A stretch of DNA of 53,746 nucleotides from Candidatus Brockarchaeota archaeon (lineage in GTDB: Archaea > Thermoproteota > EX4484-205 > JAAOZP01): positions 1 to 53,746 of the forward strand of contig JAFNJB010000014.1 in the NCBI GenBank assembly GCA_017601245.1, in the 5' to 3' direction. Of the stretch, positions 9,522 through 18,087 are shown piece after piece. A model generated the notes under the pieces. That model made no database searches. It was not told where the DNA came from and worked only from the letters and a program-made list of their open reading frames with translations. Made by a program: the position numbers and the translations under genes. Within the stretch, counting starts at the first letter, position 1. Each line of letters starts with the position of its first letter.

Positions 9522-10853
9522 ATGGCAGTTTTAGAAAGCCTTCTAGTACAGTTTTTCCAACCCTATTTCTACTACTCTACGAGTATTTTAATAGTCTCAT
9601 TCATTTGCATCAAGCTGATCACTAGATATAATCTACTTCTTACCACAAGGACTAAGAGCATAATGTACTTAATTCCCCTAACCATTCCAATTTTGCTGAT
9701 TACTTTTATTTCGCCTTGGCCAACTAGATTCTTTTCTATTGAAAAGAGATTACTTTTCTATAACCAATTACTTCTTGATAATTCATTGTTAATACGGCCT
9801 TGGGGCCCCAAACCCTTCCTTCCTAATATACCGCATATTGGAAGAACAGTCTTCATCCAGCCTCTAAACCTGCTTTACACAATTGGTTTTGCATTATCTT
9901 TAACATATGTGATTTTAACATTAACTCTTGGCGATATTATAGTTAAAAAAGCTTTTCACATCATAGAGCTTAGTTCCGGAGAATATGAGCCTTTACAGAG
10001 AAAGGTTTTGGAGCTGGCTTCTAAAATGGGGATAAGTAAACCTAAGATAGGACTTGTAGAAGATTTGAGGCCAAACGCTTTCGTCGTAGGTTATGGGAAA
10101 AAGACGATGCTTGTTTTCTCATTAGGACTCTTAAAAACTCTAACGAAGAAAGAGTTGACTGCAGTAGTAGCTCACGAATTAGCACATATTAAAAACCGTG
10201 ATTTTATTTTCAAAACCTTAACGACTGCACTATCACTGTTTTCATTCTTCAATCCGTTTTCACACTTATCTGCAGTATCGGCACAAAGGGAGAGAGAAAG
10301 CTTGGCAGATGAAGATAGTGTAAAAATACTGGGAGGAACCAGCTTGCTTGTAAGGGCAATAGTTAAAATAAACAAGGTAGCTACCAAGTTACCGAGGGAA
10401 AGTTTTACAATACGCTTAACGTCGAGCCTATTCCTAACATCCCCCATTTCCTTAAGAATATTGTTTTCAACGCATCCAAAGCTCGAGTACAGGATAATGA
10501 AAATTGAGGAAATAGATAAAGTGAAAAACGTTAGTAAGGATAATATTATTTTTTCAATGTTATTGTCCGCAGTGATTATTGCAACAGGCATTTTAACCAT
10601 TTATATTCTTGCCTCTATTCAAACATCCTTCATGAGACAGTATATTCCTTGGATGATGTTTAGAATGTCTCCTCAGAAGATTTTCATTCCAAAGCCGGGC
10701 CTTAATAATATGGTAGATAATGCACGTTTACCAAGTTTTCTTAAACATAGGGATTCTGTTAACTCACTTATTCTAGGAGAAAATTTGGGAATTAAAAACT
10801 ACTTGAAGCCTCGTTCAAAAATATCTTCTAGCCATGTTATTATTTTTACTTAA
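9522..10853 (+). CDS. Membrane-embedded zinc metalloprotease (M48/M56, BlaR1-like topology)
   Basis: HELAH motif in VVAHELAHIKNRD, downstream ERESLADEDSV, several TM segments; immediately follows the BlaI-like gene. Confidence 0.88.
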   Translation: MAVLESLLVQFFQPYFYYSTSILIVSFICIKLITRYNLLLTTRTKSIMYLIPLTIPILLITFISPWPTRFFSIEKRLLFYNQLLLDNSLLIRPWGPKPFLPNIPHIGRTVFIQPLNLLYTIGFALSLTYVILTLTLGDIIVKKAFHIIELSSGEYEPLQRKVLELASKMGISKPKIGLVEDLRPNAFVVGYGKKTMLVFSLGLLKTLTKKELTAVVAHELAHIKNRDFIFKTLTTALSLFSFFNPFSHLSAVSAQRERESLADEDSVKILGGTSLLVRAIVKINKVATKLPRESFTIRLTSSLFLTSPISLRILFSTHPKLEYRIMKIEEIDKVKNVSKDNIIFSMLLSAVIIATGILTIYILASIQTSFMRQYIPWMMFRMSPQKIFIPKPGLNNMVDNARLPSFLKHRDSVNSLILGENLGIKNYLKPRSKISSSHVIIFT

Positions 10854-10858
10854 TATGC

Positions 10859-12091
10859 TTAGGTTAATTGTGGCCTTGCTTCAAGAGTAACAGGGACATT
10901 GAGAATTTGATTGCTTCTGATTATTGTTAGAGTAACGGTTTGGCCTGGACGAGTATACTCCTCGAGAAAAGCAAAAAGATCATCTCCATTCGAGATCTTG
11001 AACCCGTCTATCCCTATTATGATATCCCCACCAATCACAAACCTCGTTCCCTTGATTATAACATGTTTGTTTCCACCCTGAAGACCTGCTTTAGCAGCAG
11101 GCCCATTAGGCGTAGTACTGATTATAAGCCAGCCGTATGTTACATTCACATTCATTGCTTTAGCTAGATCATAAGTCACATCCATACCCGTTACTCCCAG
11201 CCAAGGATGTTGATCATAATATCCCTTTTTAATAAGGGATTCTATTTCACGTAGAATCGTATTCGACGGAATCGCAAAGCCGAGTCCTTGCGAGTCCTTT
11301 ACTATAGCAGTGGTGATTCCAACAACCTCTCCGCGTAAGTTGAGGAGCGGCCCTCCAGAATTACCCGGGTTTATTGGAGCAGTCGTCTGAATACAATTAG
11401 CTATGGGATAGCCTCCTGTAAGGTCCTCAGTAATCGTCCTGCCGAGGGCACTCACTATTCCGGAGCTCATTGAACCAGCTAAACCATAGGGATTTCCTAT
11501 GGCTACGACGGGGTCTCCTACTTTAAGCGTTGACGAGCTTACTATTTTTAGTGGCTTAAATTCCTCTAAGGGAGCTTTTACTGTTAGAACAGCAAGGTCA
11601 GAGTAAGGGTCGAATCCCTTTAAATCAGCCGGGTAAGCATTGCCACTTCTAAATCTTACAGTAATGTCGTGTGCATTGCTAACAACATGATAATTAGTAA
11701 TTACTACAAATTGGTCTTCAAAAAGGTATACGAAACCTGAGCCTTGAGTAGTGCTGTAATAGGGACGATAGAAAATATCGTATTGCACAATAGTTCCAGT
11801 TATAAGGACAACAGAGTCTCTAACTTTCTCATATAGTTCAGAAAGAGAGAAATTACCATCTGAAGTATATATCGTCACCACGCTACAGTCGGTAAACTGT
11901 ATTGCTGAAATACGGTTTTCAAGATTTGAAATCCTATTCTGAAGCTCGTTAATCCTATTTAGGATTGTTAGAATGCCAATTGAGAATCCTATTAATATTC
12001 CTATTACGATACATGCTAGAATTAAGATAATTTTTAAATCTTTGAAAGATGTTTTCACTTGGAACCCTTCGTATGGAGCGCTTTCATACAT
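10859..12091 (-). CDS. HtrA/DegP-like serine protease with PDZ domain and N-terminal TM anchor
   Basis: ITNYHVV, DLAVLTVK, TTAPINPGNSGGPLLN catalytic motifs; C-terminal PDZ GDIIIGIDGFKISNGDDLFAFLE. Confidence 0.95.
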   Translation of the reverse strand: MYESAPYEGFQVKTSFKDLKIILILACIVIGILIGFSIGILTILNRINELQNRISNLENRISAIQFTDCSVVTIYTSDGNFSLSELYEKVRDSVVLITGTIVQYDIFYRPYYSTTQGSGFVYLFEDQFVVITNYHVVSNAHDITVRFRSGNAYPADLKGFDPYSDLAVLTVKAPLEEFKPLKIVSSSTLKVGDPVVAIGNPYGLAGSMSSGIVSALGRTITEDLTGGYPIANCIQTTAPINPGNSGGPLLNLRGEVVGITTAIVKDSQGLGFAIPSNTILREIESLIKKGYYDQHPWLGVTGMDVTYDLAKAMNVNVTYGWLIISTTPNGPAAKAGLQGGNKHVIIKGTRFVIGGDIIIGIDGFKISNGDDLFAFLEEYTRPGQTVTLTIIRSNQILNVPVTLEARPQLT

Positions 12092-12098
12092 TCCAAGC

Positions 12099-12115
12099 TA
12101 CTATTATCAGTAGTA
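12099..12115. promoter_or_regulatory. Putative BlaI-family operator TACTAT-TATCA-GTAGTA (one mismatch)
   Basis: Same 6-5-6 architecture 7 nt upstream of the HtrA-like start; AT-rich TATA-like TTATTAAT beyond it. Confidence 0.68.
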
Positions 12116-12161
12116 GGCTATTAATAAGCATTTCTGAAAAATGGTAAAGAAATCAGTAAAA

Positions 12162-12235
12162 TGCGGCGTCCGGGATTTGAACCCGGGTTACCAGCGTGGC
12201 AGGCTGATGTCCTAACCAGACTAGACGAACGCCGC
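12162..12235 (-). tRNA. tRNA-Gly(GCC), intronless
   Basis: Reverse complement folds by eye: acceptor GCGGCGT/ACGCCGC, anticodon arm TCAGC-CTGCCAC-GCTGG, T arm CCGGG-TTCAAAT-CCCGG. Confidence 0.95.
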
Positions 12236-12362
12236 CTACTATTTAAGAAACAGAAGGGGGATAAAAATTTTATTCCAAGAAGGATTATGAAACAGCCTTA
12301 TTTTTCTGAATTCTAATCTTATTTGAACTAAGTTTATATACCCTACTTTAGTTGTAGCTTCA

Positions 12363-12935
12363 ATGGACCTAACACCACTGTTCGCATCTTTAATACTGGT
12401 TACTCTCGCCGAGTTGGGTGATAAAACTCAGCTGGCTATTATCACCCTATCCTCGTGCTTCAACGCATTAAATGTCTTTATTGGAGCAATTCTTGCATTA
12501 ATCTTAGTTTCTGGAGTAGGCGTGGTCATCGGCGATTTCTTAGCTGTATTCATACCACAATATTTGGTGAACATCATGTCTGCTGTACTCTTCCTACTCT
12601 TTGGCCTCTTTATTATCCTAACGAGGAATAAGGAAGAGGGTTTTAAAAAGCTCGACGCTAAATGTGGTCTACTATCCGTCTTCTCCATGGTTGCTTTAAT
12701 GGAGCTTGGAGATAAGACTCAGATAGCTGTAATCGCTCTCGCAGCAGAGTATAACGCACTCCTACTCGTTTACATAGGAGTGAACATCTCCTTCATCCTA
12801 CTGACTGGACTAGGGGTTTTATTGGGTAAAACCCTAATACGGCTAATTCCCGTGAAATCCATTAAGATCGTAAGCGGAACGATCTTCCTATTATTCGGAA
12901 CCTTCCTACTACTCAATACTTTACGGACTTTCTGA
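12363..12935 (+). CDS. UPF0016/Gdt1 (TMEM165-like) cation transporter
   Basis: Two copies of the E-x-G-D-K-T motif (LAELGDKTQLA, MELGDKTQIA) in a membrane protein. Confidence 0.93.
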   Translation: MDLTPLFASLILVTLAELGDKTQLAIITLSSCFNALNVFIGAILALILVSGVGVVIGDFLAVFIPQYLVNIMSAVLFLLFGLFIILTRNKEEGFKKLDAKCGLLSVFSMVALMELGDKTQIAVIALAAEYNALLLVYIGVNISFILLTGLGVLLGKTLIRLIPVKSIKIVSGTIFLLFGTFLLLNTLRTF

Positions 12936-13017
12936 GGGAAAAATACTCATCATACAAATTTTAGAAAACCCCATGTCAAAAATCTTAATAAACAGCCATA
13001 CGATTAAAAAACCGTAA

Positions 13018-13116
13018 GCGGGGGTTGCCGAGCCTGGTCAAACGGGACTGACCAAAGGCGCTGGACTTAAGATCCAGTCCCGTAGGGGTTCGTGGGTTCA
13101 AATCCCACCCCCCGCA
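13018..13116 (+). tRNA. tRNA-Leu(UAA) containing a 14-nt D-loop intron (13042..13055)
   Basis: Acceptor GCGGGGG/CCCCCGC, anticodon arm CTGGA-CTTAAGA-TCCAG, long variable arm, T arm GTGGG-TTCAAAT-CCCAC; removing 14 nt restores GCCGAGCCTGGTCAAAGGC. Confidence 0.92.
13042..13055 (+). other. Noncanonical tRNA intron (D-loop), ACGGGACTGACCAA
   Basis: 4-bp helix GGTC/GACC (13036-13039 / 13050-13053) flanked by two 3-nt AAA bulges; cutting after the second A of each gives the intron. Confidence 0.75.
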
Positions 13117-13121
13117 TTTCT

Positions 13122-13394
13122 CTAAAATAACCATACTACGACTTCATCTCCCAAGTCATCCACTTCCTCGAGTTCGTAATCTTTGATATCCTTCACTTCT
13201 AGTCCTTAGCCGAGGATCCGCGTCACGAGTCCTCGCTCAATCATCCTGTTGACTAACGAATGTAATAGATTTTTCATCGCCCCGAAATCGATGTCGTACA
13301 CACCTCCATTAACTATCTTGTTTGCTATCTTGCATCCTAATTTGCAGAACAGGGTAATTTGATGAACAACCATTACCTTCTTACCTTGCGCCAC
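13122..13394 (-). pseudogene. Decayed small gene: in-frame TAA at 13206-13208 followed by coding-like codons (GLEVKDIKDYELEEVDDLGDEVVVWLF*)
   Basis: The frame of ORF 13206..13394 continues after its stop with acidic, coding-like residues to a TAG at 13122-13124. Confidence 0.5.
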
Positions 13395-13558
13395 TTTTTC
13401 ACCTCAGGATGGTTTGCAAATCTATCTCTGAGGGCCTTTCCATGCTCCTCAAGGGCTTTCTCGACTTCCTCGAGAGTGTTGCGATACCTTATCGCTGCGG
13501 AGCGAACTTCATCAAATAACTTGATACCGATGAGGTGAGCCTTTGTTTCTATAGCCAT
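13373..13558 (-). CDS. Small hypothetical protein or gene fragment (61 aa)
   Basis: Charged helical, coding-like composition; 4-kb-scale context suggests an insertion relic. Confidence 0.4.
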   Translation of the reverse strand: MAIETKAHLIGIKLFDEVRSAAIRYRNTLEEVEKALEEHGKALRDRFANHPEVKKWRKVRR

Positions 13559-13758
13559 TTATCTCTTTATGCTTAAGCCTATGGTGAACACTACAAATCA
13601 ACAGCTCAAAATCACCTTTTTTCAGAAACCCTGCCCCAGGCTCATTAGGGTACGAGTCAAAAGGTCTTCTAAAAGTCCCTTTGCAAGCATTGTAAAAGAG
13701 CAGGATTCTAACCATTACCCTTATTCGCATTTAAAGCTTGAATAAACCCTCCAATACA

Positions 13759-13794
13759 GGTTCGCTGGTTTAAATCCACTCCTGCATTTTCCTA
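13759..13794 (+). repeat. Degenerate copy of tRNA-Leu 3' end (possible att-site remnant)
   Basis: GGTTCGCTGGTTTAAATCCACTCCTGCATTTTCCTAA resembles GGTTCGTGGGTTCAAATCCCACCCCCCGCATTTCTCTAA at the end of the tRNA-Leu gene. Confidence 0.6.
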
Positions 13795-13842
13795 AGCCTT
13801 GTTTTCTAAATACTTATATTCTTCATCTATGCTCTATAGCCT

Positions 13843-14466
13843 ATGAGTTCTGATAATCTTGAAAAGCATTCTATTGCTAAAGAATCTTCAAAGGCGATAG
13901 TTAAAGTTGTGGTTTACATTGTTCTTTATGTTGCTGTTACAATGATTATACAATACCTGTTCTTCAGCTTCCTGCCTCAATACGGTATAAATATCACAGA
14001 CTATGCTGTTTACGCTAATATTCTGATAGCCCTGGCATTTGGTTACCTTATTGTAAGCGGCATAGCTAACTTCATCTATTGGACTCTTAGGGTTAAGTAT
14101 ACTCATCCCACGGCTGCAGCCGTTAGGAATGTTATTAAAATCATAGGTATAGGTGGACTCGCCGCCGCTATTGCTGGCGGTGTCGCCGGTGGTGCCGCCG
14201 GCGTAGCTCTCGGAGGATTCTTAGGTATGGTAATAGGCTTCGCAACCCAACAAGTATTGGGGCAGGCGGTTGCAGGCCTATTTGTACTCATAGTCAGGCC
14301 TTTTAAAATAGGCGACTCTGTGATTGTTGCCGGCGAGGAGGGTATTGTCGAAGACGTTGCTACTCTTTTCACCACTGTTATCAAAAGCGATGGGACAAGG
14401 GCTTTAATACCGAATAATACAGTATTAAGTGGAAAAATATACGTTAAGCAGCAAAAACAGGATTAA
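13843..14466 (+). CDS. MscS-family small-conductance mechanosensitive channel
   Basis: Gly/Ala-rich pore helix GGLAAAIAGGVAGGAAGVALGGFLGMVIGFATQQVLGQAVAGLFVLIVRPFKIGDSVIV. Confidence 0.92.
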   Translation: MSSDNLEKHSIAKESSKAIVKVVVYIVLYVAVTMIIQYLFFSFLPQYGINITDYAVYANILIALAFGYLIVSGIANFIYWTLRVKYTHPTAAAVRNVIKIIGIGGLAAAIAGGVAGGAAGVALGGFLGMVIGFATQQVLGQAVAGLFVLIVRPFKIGDSVIVAGEEGIVEDVATLFTTVIKSDGTRALIPNNTVLSGKIYVKQQKQD

Positions 14467-14526
14467 ATTAATGTTGCACTTCTAGAAACCTAAATAAGTC
14501 TCTGTATTCCTAAATTTTCGGACAAT

Positions 14527-14593
14527 GAGGAGATCGAGGTACGAGGACTTGGTGACTGGTTTTTCCGCTTCCGAGTCCTAAATTCATCTCTTC
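14527..14593 (+). ncRNA. Candidate structured RNA, possibly H/ACA-like guide RNA
   Basis: Lower stem GAGGAGAT/ATCTCTTC, internal loop CGAGGTACG / AAATTC, upper stem AGGACTTGG/CCGAGTCCT; TATA-like CTAAATAAG at 14490-14498. Confidence 0.3.
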
Positions 14594-14721
14594 TAAAATC
14601 GCTACTCAAACGTTAATTAAAAACTTCAAAAATAGCCTTATGAGATTATGATAATACTTTAGGATATTTCTTAGATACGTGGTGCATTTTAACAAAAAGG
14701 TCTGAAAAGCAGAATATTATC

Positions 14722-16158
14722 CTATAGCATAATGCTCTGGCTTGATGGACTTTTCTCTCTCCGTGAAAAGATTTTTGCAACCTTCCCTTTCTTCCTTAAT
14801 TCCTCAATGTTGGAAGCTCCGGCATAGCCCATTGCTGCCCTTATTCCTGAAGTGAATTCGCCTATGACTGAGGCCACGTCTCCACGGTATGGAACCCATA
14901 TTTCAGTTCCTTCAGGTATTTCCTTAGAAAAAGTTGCATAACGGTCTAGTGCCATTCTCTTCTGTCTTGCTGATTGACTACCCATCCCCCTATGTAGTTT
15001 AAAATACTTGCCGTTTATTATAGTCATCGGACTAGGGCTCTCCTTGCAACCTGCTAATACATATCCGAGCATGGCACAGGATGCTCCAAATGCTATTGCT
15101 AGTGCAACGTCTCCAGGACTTCTAATCCCACCGTCTGCAATAACCGGTATCTTTAAGCCCAATTCTTCGAGAGCGTCTGCAGCCTGTGAAACTGCATAAA
15201 GCGTGGGTGCTCCCGCTCTAGTAACCTCCGTGGTTATGCAGACAGAGCCGCTTCCAATACCTACTCTAAGCCCTGCAACATCCTCTATTCTAGATATTGA
15301 GTCCAAGACCCCCTGTTTAGTGCCTAGGTTCCCTATTACAATGTCGATGCCAACTTCTCTAGTAAGCCTCCGCGTTGCCTCTATCACGTTCTTATTGTGG
15401 AAGTGTGCGACATCTATTACTAAGGCGTCTGCATATTTTGCAAGAAGCTTTGCCCTATCCAGGTCAAAAGGAGACACGGCTGCGGCAACTCTCAGCCTAC
15501 CTTCGGAGTCTCTAGAAGCATCTTTATACTCTCCTCTTAAAGCCACGTCCTTGTAAGTTATTAATCCAATAAGCTGGTTATCATTATCTACAACCGGAAG
15601 CTTCTCAACTCTATGTTTCTTCATCAATTCAACAGCTTCTTCAGGAGTTACAGTAGGACCCGCTACTACAACGTCTTTAGTCATGGCCTCCTCAACCCTT
15701 ATCGAAGGGTCTGTAAACCTCACATCTCTACCTGTTATTATCCCGATAAGCTTTCTTCCTTCAACCACTGGGAGGCCAGATATCTTATGCTTCTTCATAA
15801 GCTCTGCAGCCTCTCCAACGGTAGCTTCTTTGTTTATTGTTATGACGTCCTTGATTATGAAAGACTCCGCCCTCTTAACTGCCTTGACCATTTCCAGCTC
15901 TTCCTCTGCTGAACAGTTCCTGTGCACGACGCCTAATCCACCATGTCTTGCGAGGGCTATTGCCATTTCAGACTCCGTTACAGTATCCATTGGTGAAGAT
16001 ACTAAGGGGATGTTTATTGGGATGTTTTTTGAAAAACTAGTTCTCAAATCTATATCTTTAGGCTCTACTTGTGAAAAACCCGGTAACAGTATTACGTCTT
16101 CAAAGTTGAAAGCAGTTTCTGCCTTCTCAAACTTTTCTTGGAACGCCCCCATATTCAA
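14722..16158 (-). CDS. guaB: IMP dehydrogenase with CBS domains
   Basis: VSSPMDTVTESEMAIALARHGGLGVVHRN, two CBS repeats, GIGSGSVCITTEVTRAGAPTL. Confidence 0.97.
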   Translation of the reverse strand: MNMGAFQEKFEKAETAFNFEDVILLPGFSQVEPKDIDLRTSFSKNIPINIPLVSSPMDTVTESEMAIALARHGGLGVVHRNCSAEEELEMVKAVKRAESFIIKDVITINKEATVGEAAELMKKHKISGLPVVEGRKLIGIITGRDVRFTDPSIRVEEAMTKDVVVAGPTVTPEEAVELMKKHRVEKLPVVDNDNQLIGLITYKDVALRGEYKDASRDSEGRLRVAAAVSPFDLDRAKLLAKYADALVIDVAHFHNKNVIEATRRLTREVGIDIVIGNLGTKQGVLDSISRIEDVAGLRVGIGSGSVCITTEVTRAGAPTLYAVSQAADALEELGLKIPVIADGGIRSPGDVALAIAFGASCAMLGYVLAGCKESPSPMTIINGKYFKLHRGMGSQSARQKRMALDRYATFSKEIPEGTEIWVPYRGDVASVIGEFTSGIRAAMGYAGASNIEELRKKGKVAKIFSRREKSPSSQSIML

Positions 16159-16223
16159 CTAATTAAAAGCCTCGGATTATAAGTCTTTTCAAGCGATTTT
16201 TTAAAAAGTGGAACATAGGTATT

Positions 16224-16823
16224 TTAACGCGATGCTTCAGCATGTCTCTCAAGCTCTTTCTTCCTTGTAACCGCATAGCTTGAATCATCGTTATTCGCCG
16301 CGTTTATTATTTCTTCGGCAAGCGCTTCCGCTATAGTCTTCCTACTCTTAAAGCTCTTCATCTTAGCCCCGTCTACAATATTCCTTATTGCTAAATCCAC
16401 TCTTCTACCGGGTGAAATATCTACCGACTGGTAATACACTATGCCACCGTAGCTTACCCTCGTAGTGTCTTCCCTAGGAGCCGAGTTTATGAGTGCCTTT
16501 ACAAGGATTTCTATCGGGTTTTTACCTGTTTGAAGGCTTATTATTTCAAAAGCATCCTTGACTATGTTTATTGCCTTGGCTTTCCTACCTCCAGCCCTAG
16601 CCGTTTGAGCCAGCCTATTTACTAGCCTTTCGACAATATTCACGTTGTACTTCCAGAACTTCCTCTTTTCATGCCTGCCACCGGAATGAGGAATTCTAAC
16701 TGGCTTTAGACTTATCACTTGAGCTAATCCAGGATCATTAACCTCTATGCCCTCGAAGCTCCACTTATCGAATAGCTTACACTCTATGCTTGGCTTAGAC
16801 AAGCCCAGGCAGGCATTTGCCAC
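16224..16823 (-). CDS. rps7: Ribosomal protein uS7
   Basis: VERLVNRLAQTARAGGRKAKAINIVKDAFEII; GRRVDLAIRNIVDGA. Confidence 0.96.
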   Translation of the reverse strand: MANACLGLSKPSIECKLFDKWSFEGIEVNDPGLAQVISLKPVRIPHSGGRHEKRKFWKYNVNIVERLVNRLAQTARAGGRKAKAINIVKDAFEIISLQTGKNPIEILVKALINSAPREDTTRVSYGGIVYYQSVDISPGRRVDLAIRNIVDGAKMKSFKSRKTIAEALAEEIINAANNDDSSYAVTRKKELERHAEASR

Positions 16824-16840
16824 TGAGCCTATAAAAAGCT

Positions 16841-17275
16841 TTACCTCGTAGGCTTCTGTTTCTTACCCTTCAGAAGCGCGTCTAGGGATACCCCGTTTAC
16901 GCTTATGACCTTATACCTTACCCCCGGAATATCTCCCATAGACCTGCCCAATGAACCACCTATGCCAGCGATTATTACTTCATCTCTCTCATTTATGAAG
17001 TTCAGAGCACCGTCTTTGGGGACGAATGCAGTAACCTCCTTCCCGTTTTTTATCAATTGGACTCTCACACATTTCCTGACGGCGCTATTCGGTTGCTTGC
17101 TTGCTATCCCAACTTTCTCCAATACTATGCCTCTCGCCATTGGAGCTCCTTCAAGAGGATCATAGAGCTCCTTTAGCCTTAAGACCCTTTTAGTATAGTA
17201 TCTAGAGCTCCATCTAAACTTCTTACGTATGAGTATTAGCTTCCTGGCTGCGAATTCTCCCTTGCCCAATCTCAA
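16841..17275 (-). CDS. rps12: Ribosomal protein uS12
   Basis: [45 protein letters not shown]. Confidence 0.98.
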   Translation of the reverse strand: MRLGKGEFAARKLILIRKKFRWSSRYYTKRVLRLKELYDPLEGAPMARGIVLEKVGIASKQPNSAVRKCVRVQLIKNGKEVTAFVPKDGALNFINERDEVIIAGIGGSLGRSMGDIPGVRYKVISVNGVSLDALLKGKKQKPTR

Positions 17276-17311
17276 GGTTCCGTAGGGCAGGGACCTTATT
17301 AAGTTTCCTTT

Positions 17312-17761
17312 TCAGCGTATTTTAACGTCGCTTATTCCAAAATACCTTCTAGCAATTTCCCTTATAACCTGTATTCTAAAGCCGTTCTTGCCTATTGCCC
17401 TACCCTTATCCATGTCATTTACAGTCACGTATACTACTTTCCCACCCTTGGCATTGTTATCCACTTGTATGTTTAACACTTTAACGGGATAGAGGGCTTG
17501 TCTGAGAAATGTTTCAATATTATCATGGAGCCCCATTACATGTACTTCCTTCCCTATCTTCCTGGAGAAATGTTGCAGTAGAATCTTACAACCCTGTTTT
17601 ATTCTCTCAAAATCCTCAGGTTTAAGTATGAAAAAGACTGTCTTATCATTATTGGTTATTAGACAATCGACTACCCTTGCCCCGGTTGCACTTTCGAAGA
17701 AGCCGATGTAGCTGAGCTCCTGGTTTGACCAGCTTGCCTTAACATCGCTTTTGCTCGACAT
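17312..17761 (-). CDS. nusA: Archaeal NusA-like KH-domain transcription factor
   Basis: GKNGFRIQVIREIARRYFGISDVKI; position between L30e and S12. Confidence 0.93.
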   Translation of the reverse strand: MSSKSDVKASWSNQELSYIGFFESATGARVVDCLITNNDKTVFFILKPEDFERIKQGCKILLQHFSRKIGKEVHVMGLHDNIETFLRQALYPVKVLNIQVDNNAKGGKVVYVTVNDMDKGRAIGKNGFRIQVIREIARRYFGISDVKIR

Positions 17762-17763
17762 AC

Positions 17764-18087
17764 CTACTTATTTTCCCCCAGTATCTTTGACTCTCCCTGG
17801 CTTACTATTCCTACAACTGCAACCGGGTATTTTAAGCTTAACGCTTTCCCCAAGGCTACGCGTGAGCCCTCGTAGACTATGAAAGGAGTTTTGGAAAGCT
17901 CTAGGGCATTTTTCAACATACCTAAGTAGGGCTCTGGAAGATTTGAAACGTATATTACACCCTCTAGCTTACCGCGTAAAACAAGTCTGTAAACCTCATT
18001 GAAACCCGTTACAAAGCTACCCGTCTTAGCTAATAGCTCAAGCTTGCTGCTGAGCGATGCTCTCTCCTCTGACATCTTCAGTCTCAC
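17764..18087 (-). CDS. rpl30e: Ribosomal protein eL30-family protein
   Basis: L7Ae/L30e-type fold pattern; overlaps the rpoA 3' end; start may be at the internal MSEERAS. Confidence 0.9.
   Translation of the reverse strand: MRLKMSEERASLSSKLELLAKTGSFVTGFNEVYRLVLRGKLEGVIYVSNLPEPYLGMLKNALELSKTPFIVYEGSRVALGKALSLKYPVAVVGIVSQGESKILGENK

Noticed and set aside
13512-13730. Possible HNH-like motif (LLICSVHHRLKHKE) in a minus-strand ORF within the tRNA-Leu relic
   Set aside because: Too little of an HNH pattern, and the ORF overlaps another frame; not called.
14103-14384. Antisense ORF with Pro/Ala-rich translation opposite mscS
   Set aside because: It is the complement of the Gly/Ala-rich pore helix; no independent coding evidence.
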